Shown here: one piece after another, positions 7,870 through 15,431 of the stretch
Layout of the letters: each line of letters opens with the position of its first letter
Numbering within the stretch: the stretch's first letter is position 1
NCBI RefSeq assembly: GCF_945952435.1
Contig: NZ_CAMFHZ010000026.1
Coordinates: 1 to 39,745 of the forward strand
Length of the DNA: 39,745 bases
Source of the DNA: an uncultured Microbacterium sp.
Lineage (GTDB): Bacteria > Actinomycetota > Actinomycetes > Actinomycetales > Microbacteriaceae
Reading direction: 5' to 3'
Position numbers and translations under genes: made by a program
Notes under the pieces: generated by a model
What the model was told of the DNA's origin: nothing
The model's input: only the letters and a program-made list of their open reading frames with translations
Database searches by the model: none

Positions 7870-9084
7870 TCAGTCGAGGAACTCGCGGGCGGCGACGGTG
7901 AGCGCCCTCACCCCGACCTCGATCGTCGGATGGATCTCGACGGCGAAGAACGGGGAGTGGTTCGTCGCGATCTCGCTGTGCAGCGTGCCGTTCGCGGCGG
8001 CTGCGGCGTAGCGCGCCGGATCGATCCCGCCCCAGAACCAGAACACGAGCGGGACGCCGGTGTCACGGGCGAACCAGGACACGTCCTCGCTGCCGGTGAA
8101 GAGGCCCGGATCGACGACGGCGTCCTCCCCGAACGCGGCCCGGAAGGCGGCCGTCGCCCGCTCGGTCGCGGACTCGTCGTTGATCGTCGCGGGGAGCGTG
8201 TGCAGCGTCTCGATGGTCGGCTCCTCGATCGCGCCGCTCGCGAGCGCCTCGGCGCGGATCACGCGCTCGACGCTCGCGAGGACGCTCTCGCGCAGCGTCT
8301 CGTCGGGGTAGCGGAGGCTGAGATCGAGCGTGGCCTCGGCCGGGATGATGTTGTTCTTCGTGCCGGCGTGCAGCGCGCCGACCGTGACGACGGCGAGGTC
8401 ATGGGGATCCACCTCGCGCGAGACGATGGTCTGCAGGCGCATGACGGTCGCCGCGGCCATGACGACCGGATCGATCGTGGAGTGCGGCCGGGAGCCGTGC
8501 CCTCCGCGGCCGCGCATGACCACGTGCAGGCCGTCTGAGGCCGACATCTGCGGCCCCGGACGCACGCCGATCATCCCTGCGGGCAGCGGCGTGACGTGCT
8601 GACCGAGCACGACGTCGGGTGCGGGGAACCTCTCCTGCATGCCGTCATCGAGCATCGCCCTCGCCCCGGCGCCGAACTCCTCGGCCGGCTGCACGATCGC
8701 GACCACCGTGCCGGACCACTGGTCTTTCGTGGCGACGAGCTCCTCGATCGCTCCGATCAGGGCCGTGACGTGCATGTCGTGCCCGCAGGCGTGCATCACC
8801 CCGACCTCGTGCCCCTCGGGATCGACGCCCTTCGCCGTGCTCGCGTAGTCCAGGCCGGACTGCTCGACCACCGGCAGCGCGTCCATGTCGGCGCGCATCC
8901 AGACGACCGGCCCCTCGCCGTTCGAGAGCACTCCGACGACGCCGGTGCGCCCGATGCCCTCGGCGACCTCGAGGCCGAGCCCGCGCAGGTGCGCGGCGGC
9001 GATCCCCGCGGTGCGCACCTCCTGGAACGACAGCTCGGGGTTGCGGTGCAGGTCGATGAAGAGCGCTTCGAGGTCGATCGTCAT
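7870..9084 (-). CDS. M20-family amidohydrolase (hippurate hydrolase-like)
   Basis: Zinc-dependent peptidase/amidohydrolase of the M20D group, 404 residues, predicted cytoplasmic. These enzymes hydrolyse N-acyl amino acids or similar amides. Metal and catalytic segments are present: RADMDALPV (64-72), VMHACGHDMH (97-106, with Cys100 and His102), QPAEEFGAG (132-140, catalytic Glu pair), GQHVTPLPAG and a C-terminal His segment (ATNHSPFF). The dimerisation domain lies in the middle. It begins 10 nt after the tetR stop on the same strand, so the two may be co-transcribed; TAGGCT at 9092-9097 could also serve as its own leaderless -10. The substrate cannot be told from sequence. Nothing suggests truncation. 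Confidence 0.9.
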   Translation of the reverse strand: MTIDLEALFIDLHRNPELSFQEVRTAGIAAAHLRGLGLEVAEGIGRTGVVGVLSNGEGPVVWMRADMDALPVVEQSGLDYASTAKGVDPEGHEVGVMHACGHDMHVTALIGAIEELVATKDQWSGTVVAIVQPAEEFGAGARAMLDDGMQERFPAPDVVLGQHVTPLPAGMIGVRPGPQMSASDGLHVVMRGRGGHGSRPHSTIDPVVMAAATVMRLQTIVSREVDPHDLAVVTVGALHAGTKNNIIPAEATLDLSLRYPDETLRESVLASVERVIRAEALASGAIEEPTIETLHTLPATINDESATERATAAFRAAFGEDAVVDPGLFTGSEDVSWFARDTGVPLVFWFWGGIDPARYAAAAANGTLHSEIATNHSPFFAVEIHPTIEVGVRALTVAAREFLD

Positions 9085-9094
9085 GACGCTGAGC

Positions 9095-9739
9095 CTATCG
9101 CCGCACGTATGTGGGCAACCTCGGTCCCGGCGCCAGGACGCCGTTGACGATGGCCTGGATCGCGAACTCGCTCGCGTCGGCGAGATCCACCGCGTCCGGC
9201 TCGAGCAGCCACTGCAGTTGCAGGCCGTCCATGACCGCGAGCACGGCTGCCGCGGCCTTCTCGATGGTTCCGGGATCCGTGACGCCCTCTTGTGCGCAGA
9301 GCTCCCGGAATGCGGCGTCGACCTCGCCGCGCAGCACGCGGTAGCGATCCTGGAAGAACGCGCGCGCGGGATGGTCGTCGGTCACGGCCTCGGCGGAGAG
9401 CACCGTGTAGACCTGCACGATCCCCGGCCGCAGCGCGTTGCGCAGTGCGGTGCCGACGAGGTGCACGAACAGGGCGGGGCCGTCGGGGATGTGCCGCTCG
9501 GCGAGGTCGGCGACATCGTCCTGGTCCCGGAACGCGAGCACTTCGAGGAGCAGCCTCTGCTTCGAGCCGAAGTGGTGCAGCACGCCCGCATGGGTCATGC
9601 CGACCTGCTCGGCGATGTCGGCGAGGGTGCCGTTGGTAGAGCCCTTGGCGCCGAAGATCTCGATCGCGGCCCGCAGGATCTCGGTGCGTTTGCGCTCGGT
9701 CTCGGGGCGCGTCCTGGTGCCCCCTGCGTTCGCGACCAT
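9095..9739 (-). CDS. TetR/AcrR-family transcriptional regulator
   Basis: Repressor of 214 residues with an N-terminal TetR helix-turn-helix (about residues 17-65: RTEILRAAIEIFGAKG, then TLADIAEQVGMTHAGVLHHF) and an all-helical ligand-binding domain. It is transcribed away from the ABC-transporter operon. The shared region (9740-9892) holds two related inverted repeats that are good candidates for its operators, so the likely targets are itself, the M20 gene behind it and the transporter/glycosidase operon opposite. The ligand is unknown; given the neighbours, a transported glucoside or peptide-like compound is plausible. Confidence 0.9.
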   Translation of the reverse strand: MVANAGGTRTRPETERKRTEILRAAIEIFGAKGSTNGTLADIAEQVGMTHAGVLHHFGSKQRLLLEVLAFRDQDDVADLAERHIPDGPALFVHLVGTALRNALRPGIVQVYTVLSAEAVTDDHPARAFFQDRYRVLRGEVDAAFRELCAQEGVTDPGTIEKAAAAVLAVMDGLQLQWLLEPDAVDLADASEFAIQAIVNGVLAPGPRLPTYVRR

Positions 9740-9769
9740 CTCGTCGCCCCCTCTGCTTGTGCGATGAGC

Positions 9770-9815
9770 TTACCGTCGAGTAACCTCGCCCTCAGCTTAC
9801 TTTCTCGACAGTAAG
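9770..9815. promoter_or_regulatory. Two inverted-repeat operators between tetR and the ABC-transporter operon
   Basis: Site 1 is TTAC-N6-GTAA (9770-9783) and site 2 is CTTACT-N8-AGTAAG (9796-9815). Both share TTACT, a central CGA and GTAAGC when read on the minus strand, close to an ideal TTACTGTCGACAGTAA palindrome. Position and TetR-like spacing suggest they bind the adjacent regulator. TACTTT at 9798-9803 could be the rightward -10, which would put site 2 over the promoter. Confidence 0.55.
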
Positions 9816-9892
9816 TAAGGCGGTCGGCTCGCCCGCCGTCGCTCTGCACCGGTCCCGGGCACGATGGCCGTGTCCGCCAAGAAGGAGAAGCA

Positions 9893-11569
9893 ATGAGGCT
9901 CAGGAAGACCTTGATCGGAGTGTCCGCGCTCGCCGTGGTCGGCGCGCTCGCGCTCGCGGGATGCTCGTCCGGCGGATCGTCCGGATCCGAGGGCGGCGCG
10001 AAGAGCTCGCTCACCATCGCCAAGCCGGACGGCGCGGCGGTGCTGTCCACCCAGATCAACAACCCGTTCATCACGACCGGGTCCGGCGCTTCGCTCGGCT
10101 ACGCGCGCATGATCTACGAACCCCTGGCGATGGTGAACCCCGTGGGCAAGAACGAGACGACGCCGTGGCTCGCCTCGAAGGTGGCGTGGAACGACGACTA
10201 CACGCAGCTCACCGTCACCCCGCGCGAGGGCGTGACCTGGAGCGACGGCAAGCCGTTCACGGCGGACGACATCGTGTTCACGTTCTCGCTGATCAAGAAC
10301 ACCCCGGCGCTCGACCTCGCGGGCCTCAAGCTCAAGGAGGTCGTGAAGGACGGCGGGAACGTCGTGCTCACCTTCACCGAGTCGAAGTTCGTCAAGCAGG
10401 GCGACGTGCTGCAGACCCAGATCGTGCCGGAGCACATCTGGAAGAGCATCTCAGACCCGACGAAGGATCCGGCCAAGGACGCCGTCGGCACCGGTCCCTA
10501 CACGATCAAGACGTTCTCCTCGCAGGGTGTCGTGCTCACGGCCCGCTCCGACTACTGGGGCGGCAAGGTCCCCGTCGCGCAGCTGAAGTACCTCGAGTAC
10601 AACGACAACACGGGACTTCTCCGCGGTCTCCAGAACGGCGAGACGGACTGGTCGCAGATCTTCATCACCGACTTCCAGAAGAACTACGTCGACAAGGACC
10701 CGAAGCACAACGTGTTCTGGGCGGCGAACGTGCTGAGCCCGGACATGATCCTCGTCAACACGCAGAAGAAGCCGTTCAACGACCCCGCGTTCCGCAAGGC
10801 CGTGAACATGGTCGTCGACCGCAAGGCGCACGCCGAGAAGGCGCGCAGCAACGCCGGACCTGAGCTGAAGAATGTCACAGGTATCCCGCAGCCGACGGGC
10901 GACCAGTACATCGCGGCCGAGTACAAGGACACCGAGTTCTCGATCGACGTCGACGGCGCCAAGAAGGTGCTCGCCGACGCGGGGTACACCTGGGACAAGA
11001 ACGCCCTCATGGATCCGTCCGGCGCTCCCGTGTCCTTCACCCTGCAGGATCCGCAGGGCTGGAACGATTACGTCACCGGCATCCAGCTCGTCGCGACCCA
11101 GGTGAAGGCGACTCTCGGCGCCGACGCGAAGGTGGCGACGCCCGATGCCGACACCTGGACGAGCAACGTCGCGACCGGGAACTTCGACGCCGTGCTGCAC
11201 TGGACCGGATCGGGCACGAATCCCTGGCACATCTACGACGACGTCATGAACGGCGCCTACCTGGCCCAGGCCTCCGGCGGCAAGGTCGCCGACAACTTCG
11301 GCCGGTACGACAACCCCGAGGCGACCGCACTGCTCGCGCAGTACGCCCAGGCCTCCGACGACGCGGTGCGCACCGACGCCCTGAACAAGCTGCAGAAGAT
11401 CTTCGTGGAGGACGTGCCGGCGATCCCGATCGGCACCCACCCGCAGCTCGGCGAGTACAACACCCGCTCGTTCACCGGCTGGCCGAGCGAGGACGACCAG
11501 TACGCGACCGCGGATCCGACCCAGGCCACCGCGGTCCAGGTCGTGATGAAGCTGAAGCCCGTCCAGTAA
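9893..11569 (+). CDS. ABC transporter substrate-binding lipoprotein, family 5
   Basis: Extracellular solute-binding protein of 558 residues that captures the substrate and delivers it to the membrane permeases. It has a lipoprotein signal peptide with lipobox LALAGC (lipidated Cys24), a Gly/Ser linker, and the family-5 (OppA/DppA) fold with segments such as TPWLASKVAWNDDYTQLTV and GVTWSDGKPFTADDIVFTF. A strong Shine-Dalgarno AAGGAG lies 6 nt before the ATG. It is the first gene of a five-gene transporter set that ends in a glycosidase. Family-5 proteins usually bind peptides, but several bacterial members carry cello- or beta-gluco-oligosaccharides. The coupled GH3 gene favours an oligosaccharide or glycoside here (inference). 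Confidence 0.92.
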   Translation: MRLRKTLIGVSALAVVGALALAGCSSGGSSGSEGGAKSSLTIAKPDGAAVLSTQINNPFITTGSGASLGYARMIYEPLAMVNPVGKNETTPWLASKVAWNDDYTQLTVTPREGVTWSDGKPFTADDIVFTFSLIKNTPALDLAGLKLKEVVKDGGNVVLTFTESKFVKQGDVLQTQIVPEHIWKSISDPTKDPAKDAVGTGPYTIKTFSSQGVVLTARSDYWGGKVPVAQLKYLEYNDNTGLLRGLQNGETDWSQIFITDFQKNYVDKDPKHNVFWAANVLSPDMILVNTQKKPFNDPAFRKAVNMVVDRKAHAEKARSNAGPELKNVTGIPQPTGDQYIAAEYKDTEFSIDVDGAKKVLADAGYTWDKNALMDPSGAPVSFTLQDPQGWNDYVTGIQLVATQVKATLGADAKVATPDADTWTSNVATGNFDAVLHWTGSGTNPWHIYDDVMNGAYLAQASGGKVADNFGRYDNPEATALLAQYAQASDDAVRTDALNKLQKIFVEDVPAIPIGTHPQLGEYNTRSFTGWPSEDDQYATADPTQATAVQVVMKLKPVQ

Positions 11570-11582
11570 TCGTCCGCGCCGA

Positions 11583-11620
11583 TGACCGGGCGGGGAGCCG
11601 CATCGCGCCCCGCCCGGTCA
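11583..11620 (+). terminator. Intercistronic hairpin between binding-protein and ATPase genes
   Basis: A perfect 13-bp stem (11583-11595 with 11608-11620) closes a 12-nt loop, 14 nt after the binding-protein stop. There is no T-run. In ABC operons such a structure often protects or partly terminates the upstream message so that more binding protein than membrane components is made. That role is inferred. Confidence 0.6.
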
Positions 11621-11648
11621 CCGGATCCCTGCTCCGGAGCATGCCCTC

Positions 11649-12473
11649 ATGACAGACACCCTTCTCTCCGTGCGCGACTTCTCGGTCGTGTACGACGTGG
11701 ATCCGCCCGTCGAGGCGGTCAGAGGCGTCACCCTCGACATCGGCCGTGGCGAGATCGTCGGGCTCGCCGGCGAGAGCGGGTGCGGGAAGACCACGCTCGC
11801 CTACGGCGTGCAGCGCCTGCTCAAGCCCCCGGCGGTGATCACGAGCGGCAGCGTCACCTTCCACGACGCCTCCGGGGAGGACATCGACGTCAACGCCCTC
11901 GACGTCGAGCAGATGCGGCGGTTCCGCTGGGACCGGATCTCGATGGTGTTCCAGGGGGCGATGAACGCGCTCAACCCCGTCGCGACCATCGGGGCACAGC
12001 TCGACGACGTCTTCCGCGTGCACCGCCCCGGGATGAACAGGGCCGAGCGGCGTGACGCCGTCGTCGAGCTGCTGGAGATCGTGAAGGTCGGCGGGCAGCG
12101 TCTGCGCTCGTACCCGCACGAGCTGTCGGGGGGGATGAGGCAGCGCGTGATGATCGCGATGGCGCTCGCCCTCCGTCCGCAACTCATGGTCATGGACGAG
12201 CCGACGACGGCGCTCGACGTGCTCGTGCAGCGCGAGATCCTCACGCAGATCTCGCAGTTGCGCACGGCGTTCGGCTTCTCCGTCGTCTTCATCACCCACG
12301 ACCTGCCGCTCCTGCTCGAGATCAGCGACCGGATCGCGATCATGCGGGCCGGCGAGATCGTCGAACTTGCCTCCGCCGAGGAGATCTGGACGAACCCGCA
12401 GCACGAGTACACGCGGATGCTCCTCGCCTCCTTCCCGCGGCTCACCGGAGAGAGAGGGATGGTGCGACGATGA
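11649..12473 (+). CDS. Oligopeptide-type ABC transporter ATP-binding protein (OppD-like)
   Basis: Cytoplasmic ATPase of 274 residues that powers the importer. Walker A is GESGCGKTT, the signature is LSGGMRQRV and Walker B is LMVMDEPTTALD, with Q-loop (VFQGAMNALNP) and switch His (FITHDLPLL) in place. The substitution ALNP after the Q-loop is typical of OppD/DppD proteins. It is somewhat shorter than many OppD proteins because the usual C-terminal oligopeptide-transporter extension with cysteines is nearly absent. Its stop overlaps the next start by 4 nt (ATGA 12470-12473). Confidence 0.93.
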   Translation: MTDTLLSVRDFSVVYDVDPPVEAVRGVTLDIGRGEIVGLAGESGCGKTTLAYGVQRLLKPPAVITSGSVTFHDASGEDIDVNALDVEQMRRFRWDRISMVFQGAMNALNPVATIGAQLDDVFRVHRPGMNRAERRDAVVELLEIVKVGGQRLRSYPHELSGGMRQRVMIAMALALRPQLMVMDEPTTALDVLVQREILTQISQLRTAFGFSVVFITHDLPLLLEISDRIAIMRAGEIVELASAEEIWTNPQHEYTRMLLASFPRLTGERGMVRR

Positions 12474-13282
12474 CGACGCTCGAGGTCCGCCACGTCACGA
12501 AGGTCTACAACGTCCGCGGTGCGGGCAGGATGAAGGCCCTCGACGACGTGAGCTTCGCCCTCGGATCCCACCAGACCATCGGTCTCGTCGGGCAATCGGG
12601 CAGCGGCAAGTCGACGATCGCGAAGATCCTCACGCAGCTCGAACGGCCCACGTCCGGTGAGGTGCTCCTCGACGGCGAGCCCATCCCGCGGGCGGGCAAG
12701 GGGCTGCGCGCCTACCGCCAGCGGCTGCGCATGGTGTTCCAGGATCCGTTCGCGTCGCTCAATCCGTACCACTCCATCCGGCATCACCTCGAGCGCCCGC
12801 TCCTGCTCGATCGGGTCGTGCCTCGGGGACAGGTGGACGCGGAGGTGCGCCGGCTGCTCGATCGCGTGCGCCTGGATCCGGGGTCGGTGATCGACCGGCG
12901 TCCGCACGAGCTCTCCGGCGGACAGCGTCAGCGCGTCGCGATCGCTCGGGCCCTCGCCTCGCGTCCCGCGCTGCTCGTCGCCGATGAGCCGGTCTCGATG
13001 CTCGACGTGTCCATCCGCCTCGGCGTGCTGAACCTCCTCGCCGAGCTGCAGCGCGAGGAAGGCCTCGGAGTGCTCTACATCACCCACGATCTCGCCACCG
13101 CGCGTCATTTCAGCGACGAGATCATGGTGCTCAACCAGGGCAGGGTGGTCGAACGCGGTCCGGCCGACGCCGTGATCCTCGACCCGCAGGATCCGTACAC
13201 CCGGGAACTGCGCGCGGCGTCGCCGGATCCGGAGAAGCATTTCGGTCGCCCCGCGGCCACGATCGCAGGAGGTGCGCAGTGA
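12470..13282 (+). CDS. Oligopeptide-type ABC transporter ATP-binding protein (OppF-like)
   Basis: Second ATPase of the importer, 270 residues, pairing with the preceding OppD-like subunit. Motifs: Walker A GQSGSGKST, Q-loop VFQDPFASLNPY (the PFASLNP form is typical of OppF/DppF), signature LSGGQRQRV and switch YITHDLAT. In Walker B the segment reads LLVADEPVSMLDVS, normal for OppF. It overlaps both neighbours by 4 nt (ATGA upstream, GTGA downstream), which implies coupled translation and defined subunit stoichiometry. Confidence 0.93.
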   Translation: MTTLEVRHVTKVYNVRGAGRMKALDDVSFALGSHQTIGLVGQSGSGKSTIAKILTQLERPTSGEVLLDGEPIPRAGKGLRAYRQRLRMVFQDPFASLNPYHSIRHHLERPLLLDRVVPRGQVDAEVRRLLDRVRLDPGSVIDRRPHELSGGQRQRVAIARALASRPALLVADEPVSMLDVSIRLGVLNLLAELQREEGLGVLYITHDLATARHFSDEIMVLNQGRVVERGPADAVILDPQDPYTRELRAASPDPEKHFGRPAATIAGGAQ

Positions 13283-14352
13283 GCGCAGAACCGATCGCAC
13301 CGACCGCGGATCCGACGCTCGTCGGGACCACGGCGACGAAGGCCGAGCGCACCGGGTTCTCGGTGCCGTGGCGCTTCATCCTCAACAGGGTGCTGTTCTA
13401 CGTGTTCACCGCGTGGGCCGCCATCACGATCAACTTCTTCATCCCGCGCATGATGAAGGGGGACGCCGTCTCGTCGTTCATGGCGCGAAGCCAGGGGCAG
13501 CTCACCCCCGCTGCCGAGAAGGCCCTGCGGCTCATGTTCGGTCTCGACAGCTCGGTGCCGCTCTGGCGCCAGTACCTGGACTACTGGGGCATGCTGCTGC
13601 GCGGCGACCTCGGCGTCTCGATCTCGACCGGCATGGCACCGGTGAGCGAGGCGATCGCCTCGGCGCTCCCGTGGACGCTCGGCCTCGTGGGCACCGCGAC
13701 GGTCATCTCCTTCGCGGTCGGCACCGGGCTCGGGGCCGTGATCGGCTGGAAGCGGGGCAGCAGGCTCGACGCCCTCGTCCCGGTCACGACGTTCCTCGGA
13801 ACCGTCCCGTACTTCTGGTTCGGGCTCATCTTCATCGCGATCTTCTCCTCGGCGCTCGGATGGTTCCCCGCCGGTCACGCCTACGAGGTCGGCGTCGAGC
13901 CGGGCTGGAACGGCGAGTTCATCGGTCAGGTGCTCTCCCACGCCGCGCTGCCCGTGCTCACGATCGTCATCGCCTCGCTCGGCGGGTGGGTCCTCGGCAT
14001 GCGCAACATGATGCTGACGGTGCTCGACGAGGACTACATCACGGTGGCGCAGGCGAAGGGGATGCCGAATCGTCGGGTGCTGTGGCGCTATGCGGCTCGC
14101 AACGCGGTGCTGCCGCAGATCCAGAGCTTCGCCCTGTCGCTCGGCTTCATCGTCGGCGGGACGATCGTCATGGAGATGGTCTTCTCCTATCCCGGGATCG
14201 GGCTGCTGCTGCTCAACGCGACGTCGGCCAAGGACTATGCGCTCATGCAGGGCATCTTCCTCGTGCTCGTCCTGGCCGTGCTCGTGGCCAACATCATCGC
14301 CGACGTCGTCTACGCCGTCCTCGACCCGCGCACACGCCAGACGGAGAGCTGA
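13279..14352 (+). CDS. ABC transporter permease (DppB/OppB-like)
   Basis: Inner-membrane permease of 357 residues with six predicted helices. After a polar 30-residue N-terminus comes the first helix (RVLFYVFTAWAAITINFFIP), then the typical large loop and a binding-protein-dependent transport domain with the EAA-type cytoplasmic loop (VAQAKGMPNRRVLWRYAARNAVLPQ, abbreviated here by its ends) that contacts the ATPases. The GTG start at 13279 overlaps the previous stop. It forms the channel with the following permease. Confidence 0.93.
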   Translation: MSAEPIAPTADPTLVGTTATKAERTGFSVPWRFILNRVLFYVFTAWAAITINFFIPRMMKGDAVSSFMARSQGQLTPAAEKALRLMFGLDSSVPLWRQYLDYWGMLLRGDLGVSISTGMAPVSEAIASALPWTLGLVGTATVISFAVGTGLGAVIGWKRGSRLDALVPVTTFLGTVPYFWFGLIFIAIFSSALGWFPAGHAYEVGVEPGWNGEFIGQVLSHAALPVLTIVIASLGGWVLGMRNMMLTVLDEDYITVAQAKGMPNRRVLWRYAARNAVLPQIQSFALSLGFIVGGTIVMEMVFSYPGIGLLLLNATSAKDYALMQGIFLVLVLAVLVANIIADVVYAVLDPRTRQTES

Positions 14353-14354
14353 CC

Positions 14355-15431
14355 ATGAACGTCCCTGCAGAGAGCCCCGAAGTGCTCGCCTCGCCCGCCG
14401 GACTCGGCACGCCGGACACCGTAGCCGTGCTGACCGCGGATCCCGCGCCGGCTTCCCGGCGGACGTTCCTGTCGCCGTTGCGCGCGTCGCTCGCGATGTT
14501 CGCGAACCCCAAGTCCGCCGCCGGGCTGATCATCCTCGGCGTCTTCGTGCTCGTCGCGGTGTTCGCACCGTGGATCGCCCCCTACCCGCCGACGGCGCAG
14601 CACCTCGACCAGACCCTTCAGCCGCCGTCGCTCGCCCATCTGCTCGGCACGACGCACATCGGCGAGGACGTCTTCAGCCAGCTCGTCTACGGCACGCGGG
14701 GGGTGCTGCTGGTCGGGTTCCTCGCGACGATCATGGCGACGGTCCTCGCGATCGTCGTCGGGGTGACGGCGGGATACCTGCGCGGTTGGCGCAGCGAGTC
14801 GCTGTCCGCCCTCGCGAACGTGTTCCTCGTCATCCCCGCGTTGCCGCTCATCATCATCGTCGCCTCGCAGTTCGAGGATCCACCGCTGCCGGTGATCGCC
14901 GCGGTGCTCGGCCTGACCGGCTGGGCGTGGGGTGCTCGCGTGCTCCGCGCCCAGACGATGTCGCTGCGCAACCGCGACTTCGTGCAGGCCGCCAGGGCGA
15001 ACGGCGAGCCGCTGCACCGCATCATCCTGGTGGAGATGCTGCCGAACCTCCTCGCGATCATCGCGTCGAGCTTCGTCGGCACGATGACCGCCGCCGTCCT
15101 CGGGCTCACCACGCTCGCATTCATCGGCGTGATCCCGGTGTCGAACCTGAACTGGGGGACGATCCTGTTCTGGGCGCAGCAGAACAACGCGTTCCCCGAC
15201 TACTGGTGGTGGTACGTGCCGGCCGGGCTCTGCATCGCGCTGCTCGGTGTCGCGCTGTCCCTCATCAACTTCGGCATCGACGAGTACGTCAACCCCCGTC
15301 TGCGCTCCGCGGGCGAGCGCGCCCGAGCCCTGAAGAAGCGGGGCATCGACCAGAACTCGGCCGTGACCGCGGTGCGCACCGGTCCTGGCCCCGGTCGCGC
15401 CGGATCCGATCCAGAAAGCACCACTGCATGA
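14355..15431 (+). CDS. ABC transporter permease (DppC/OppC-like)
   Basis: Second inner-membrane permease, 358 residues. It has a long polar N-terminus (about 45 residues), a first helix (AAGLIILGVFVLVAVFAPWI) followed by the OppC-type periplasmic segment LLGTTHIGEDVFSQLVYGTR, and the EAA loop FVQAARANGEPLHRII. The C-terminal tail is charged and Arg-rich. The ATG lies 2 nt after the previous stop; its own stop overlaps the GH3 start (ATGA 15428-15431), which ties the glycosidase to the transporter. Confidence 0.92.
   Translation: MNVPAESPEVLASPAGLGTPDTVAVLTADPAPASRRTFLSPLRASLAMFANPKSAAGLIILGVFVLVAVFAPWIAPYPPTAQHLDQTLQPPSLAHLLGTTHIGEDVFSQLVYGTRGVLLVGFLATIMATVLAIVVGVTAGYLRGWRSESLSALANVFLVIPALPLIIIVASQFEDPPLPVIAAVLGLTGWAWGARVLRAQTMSLRNRDFVQAARANGEPLHRIILVEMLPNLLAIIASSFVGTMTAAVLGLTTLAFIGVIPVSNLNWGTILFWAQQNNAFPDYWWWYVPAGLCIALLGVALSLINFGIDEYVNPRLRSAGERARALKKRGIDQNSAVTAVRTGPGPGRAGSDPESTTA

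Noticed and set aside
9092..9097. Leaderless promoter TAGGCT for the M20 gene as a firm call
   Set aside because: The hexamer overlaps the tetR stop codon and the gene follows tetR by 10 nt on the same strand, so co-transcription explains expression equally well; it is mentioned only in the gene entry.
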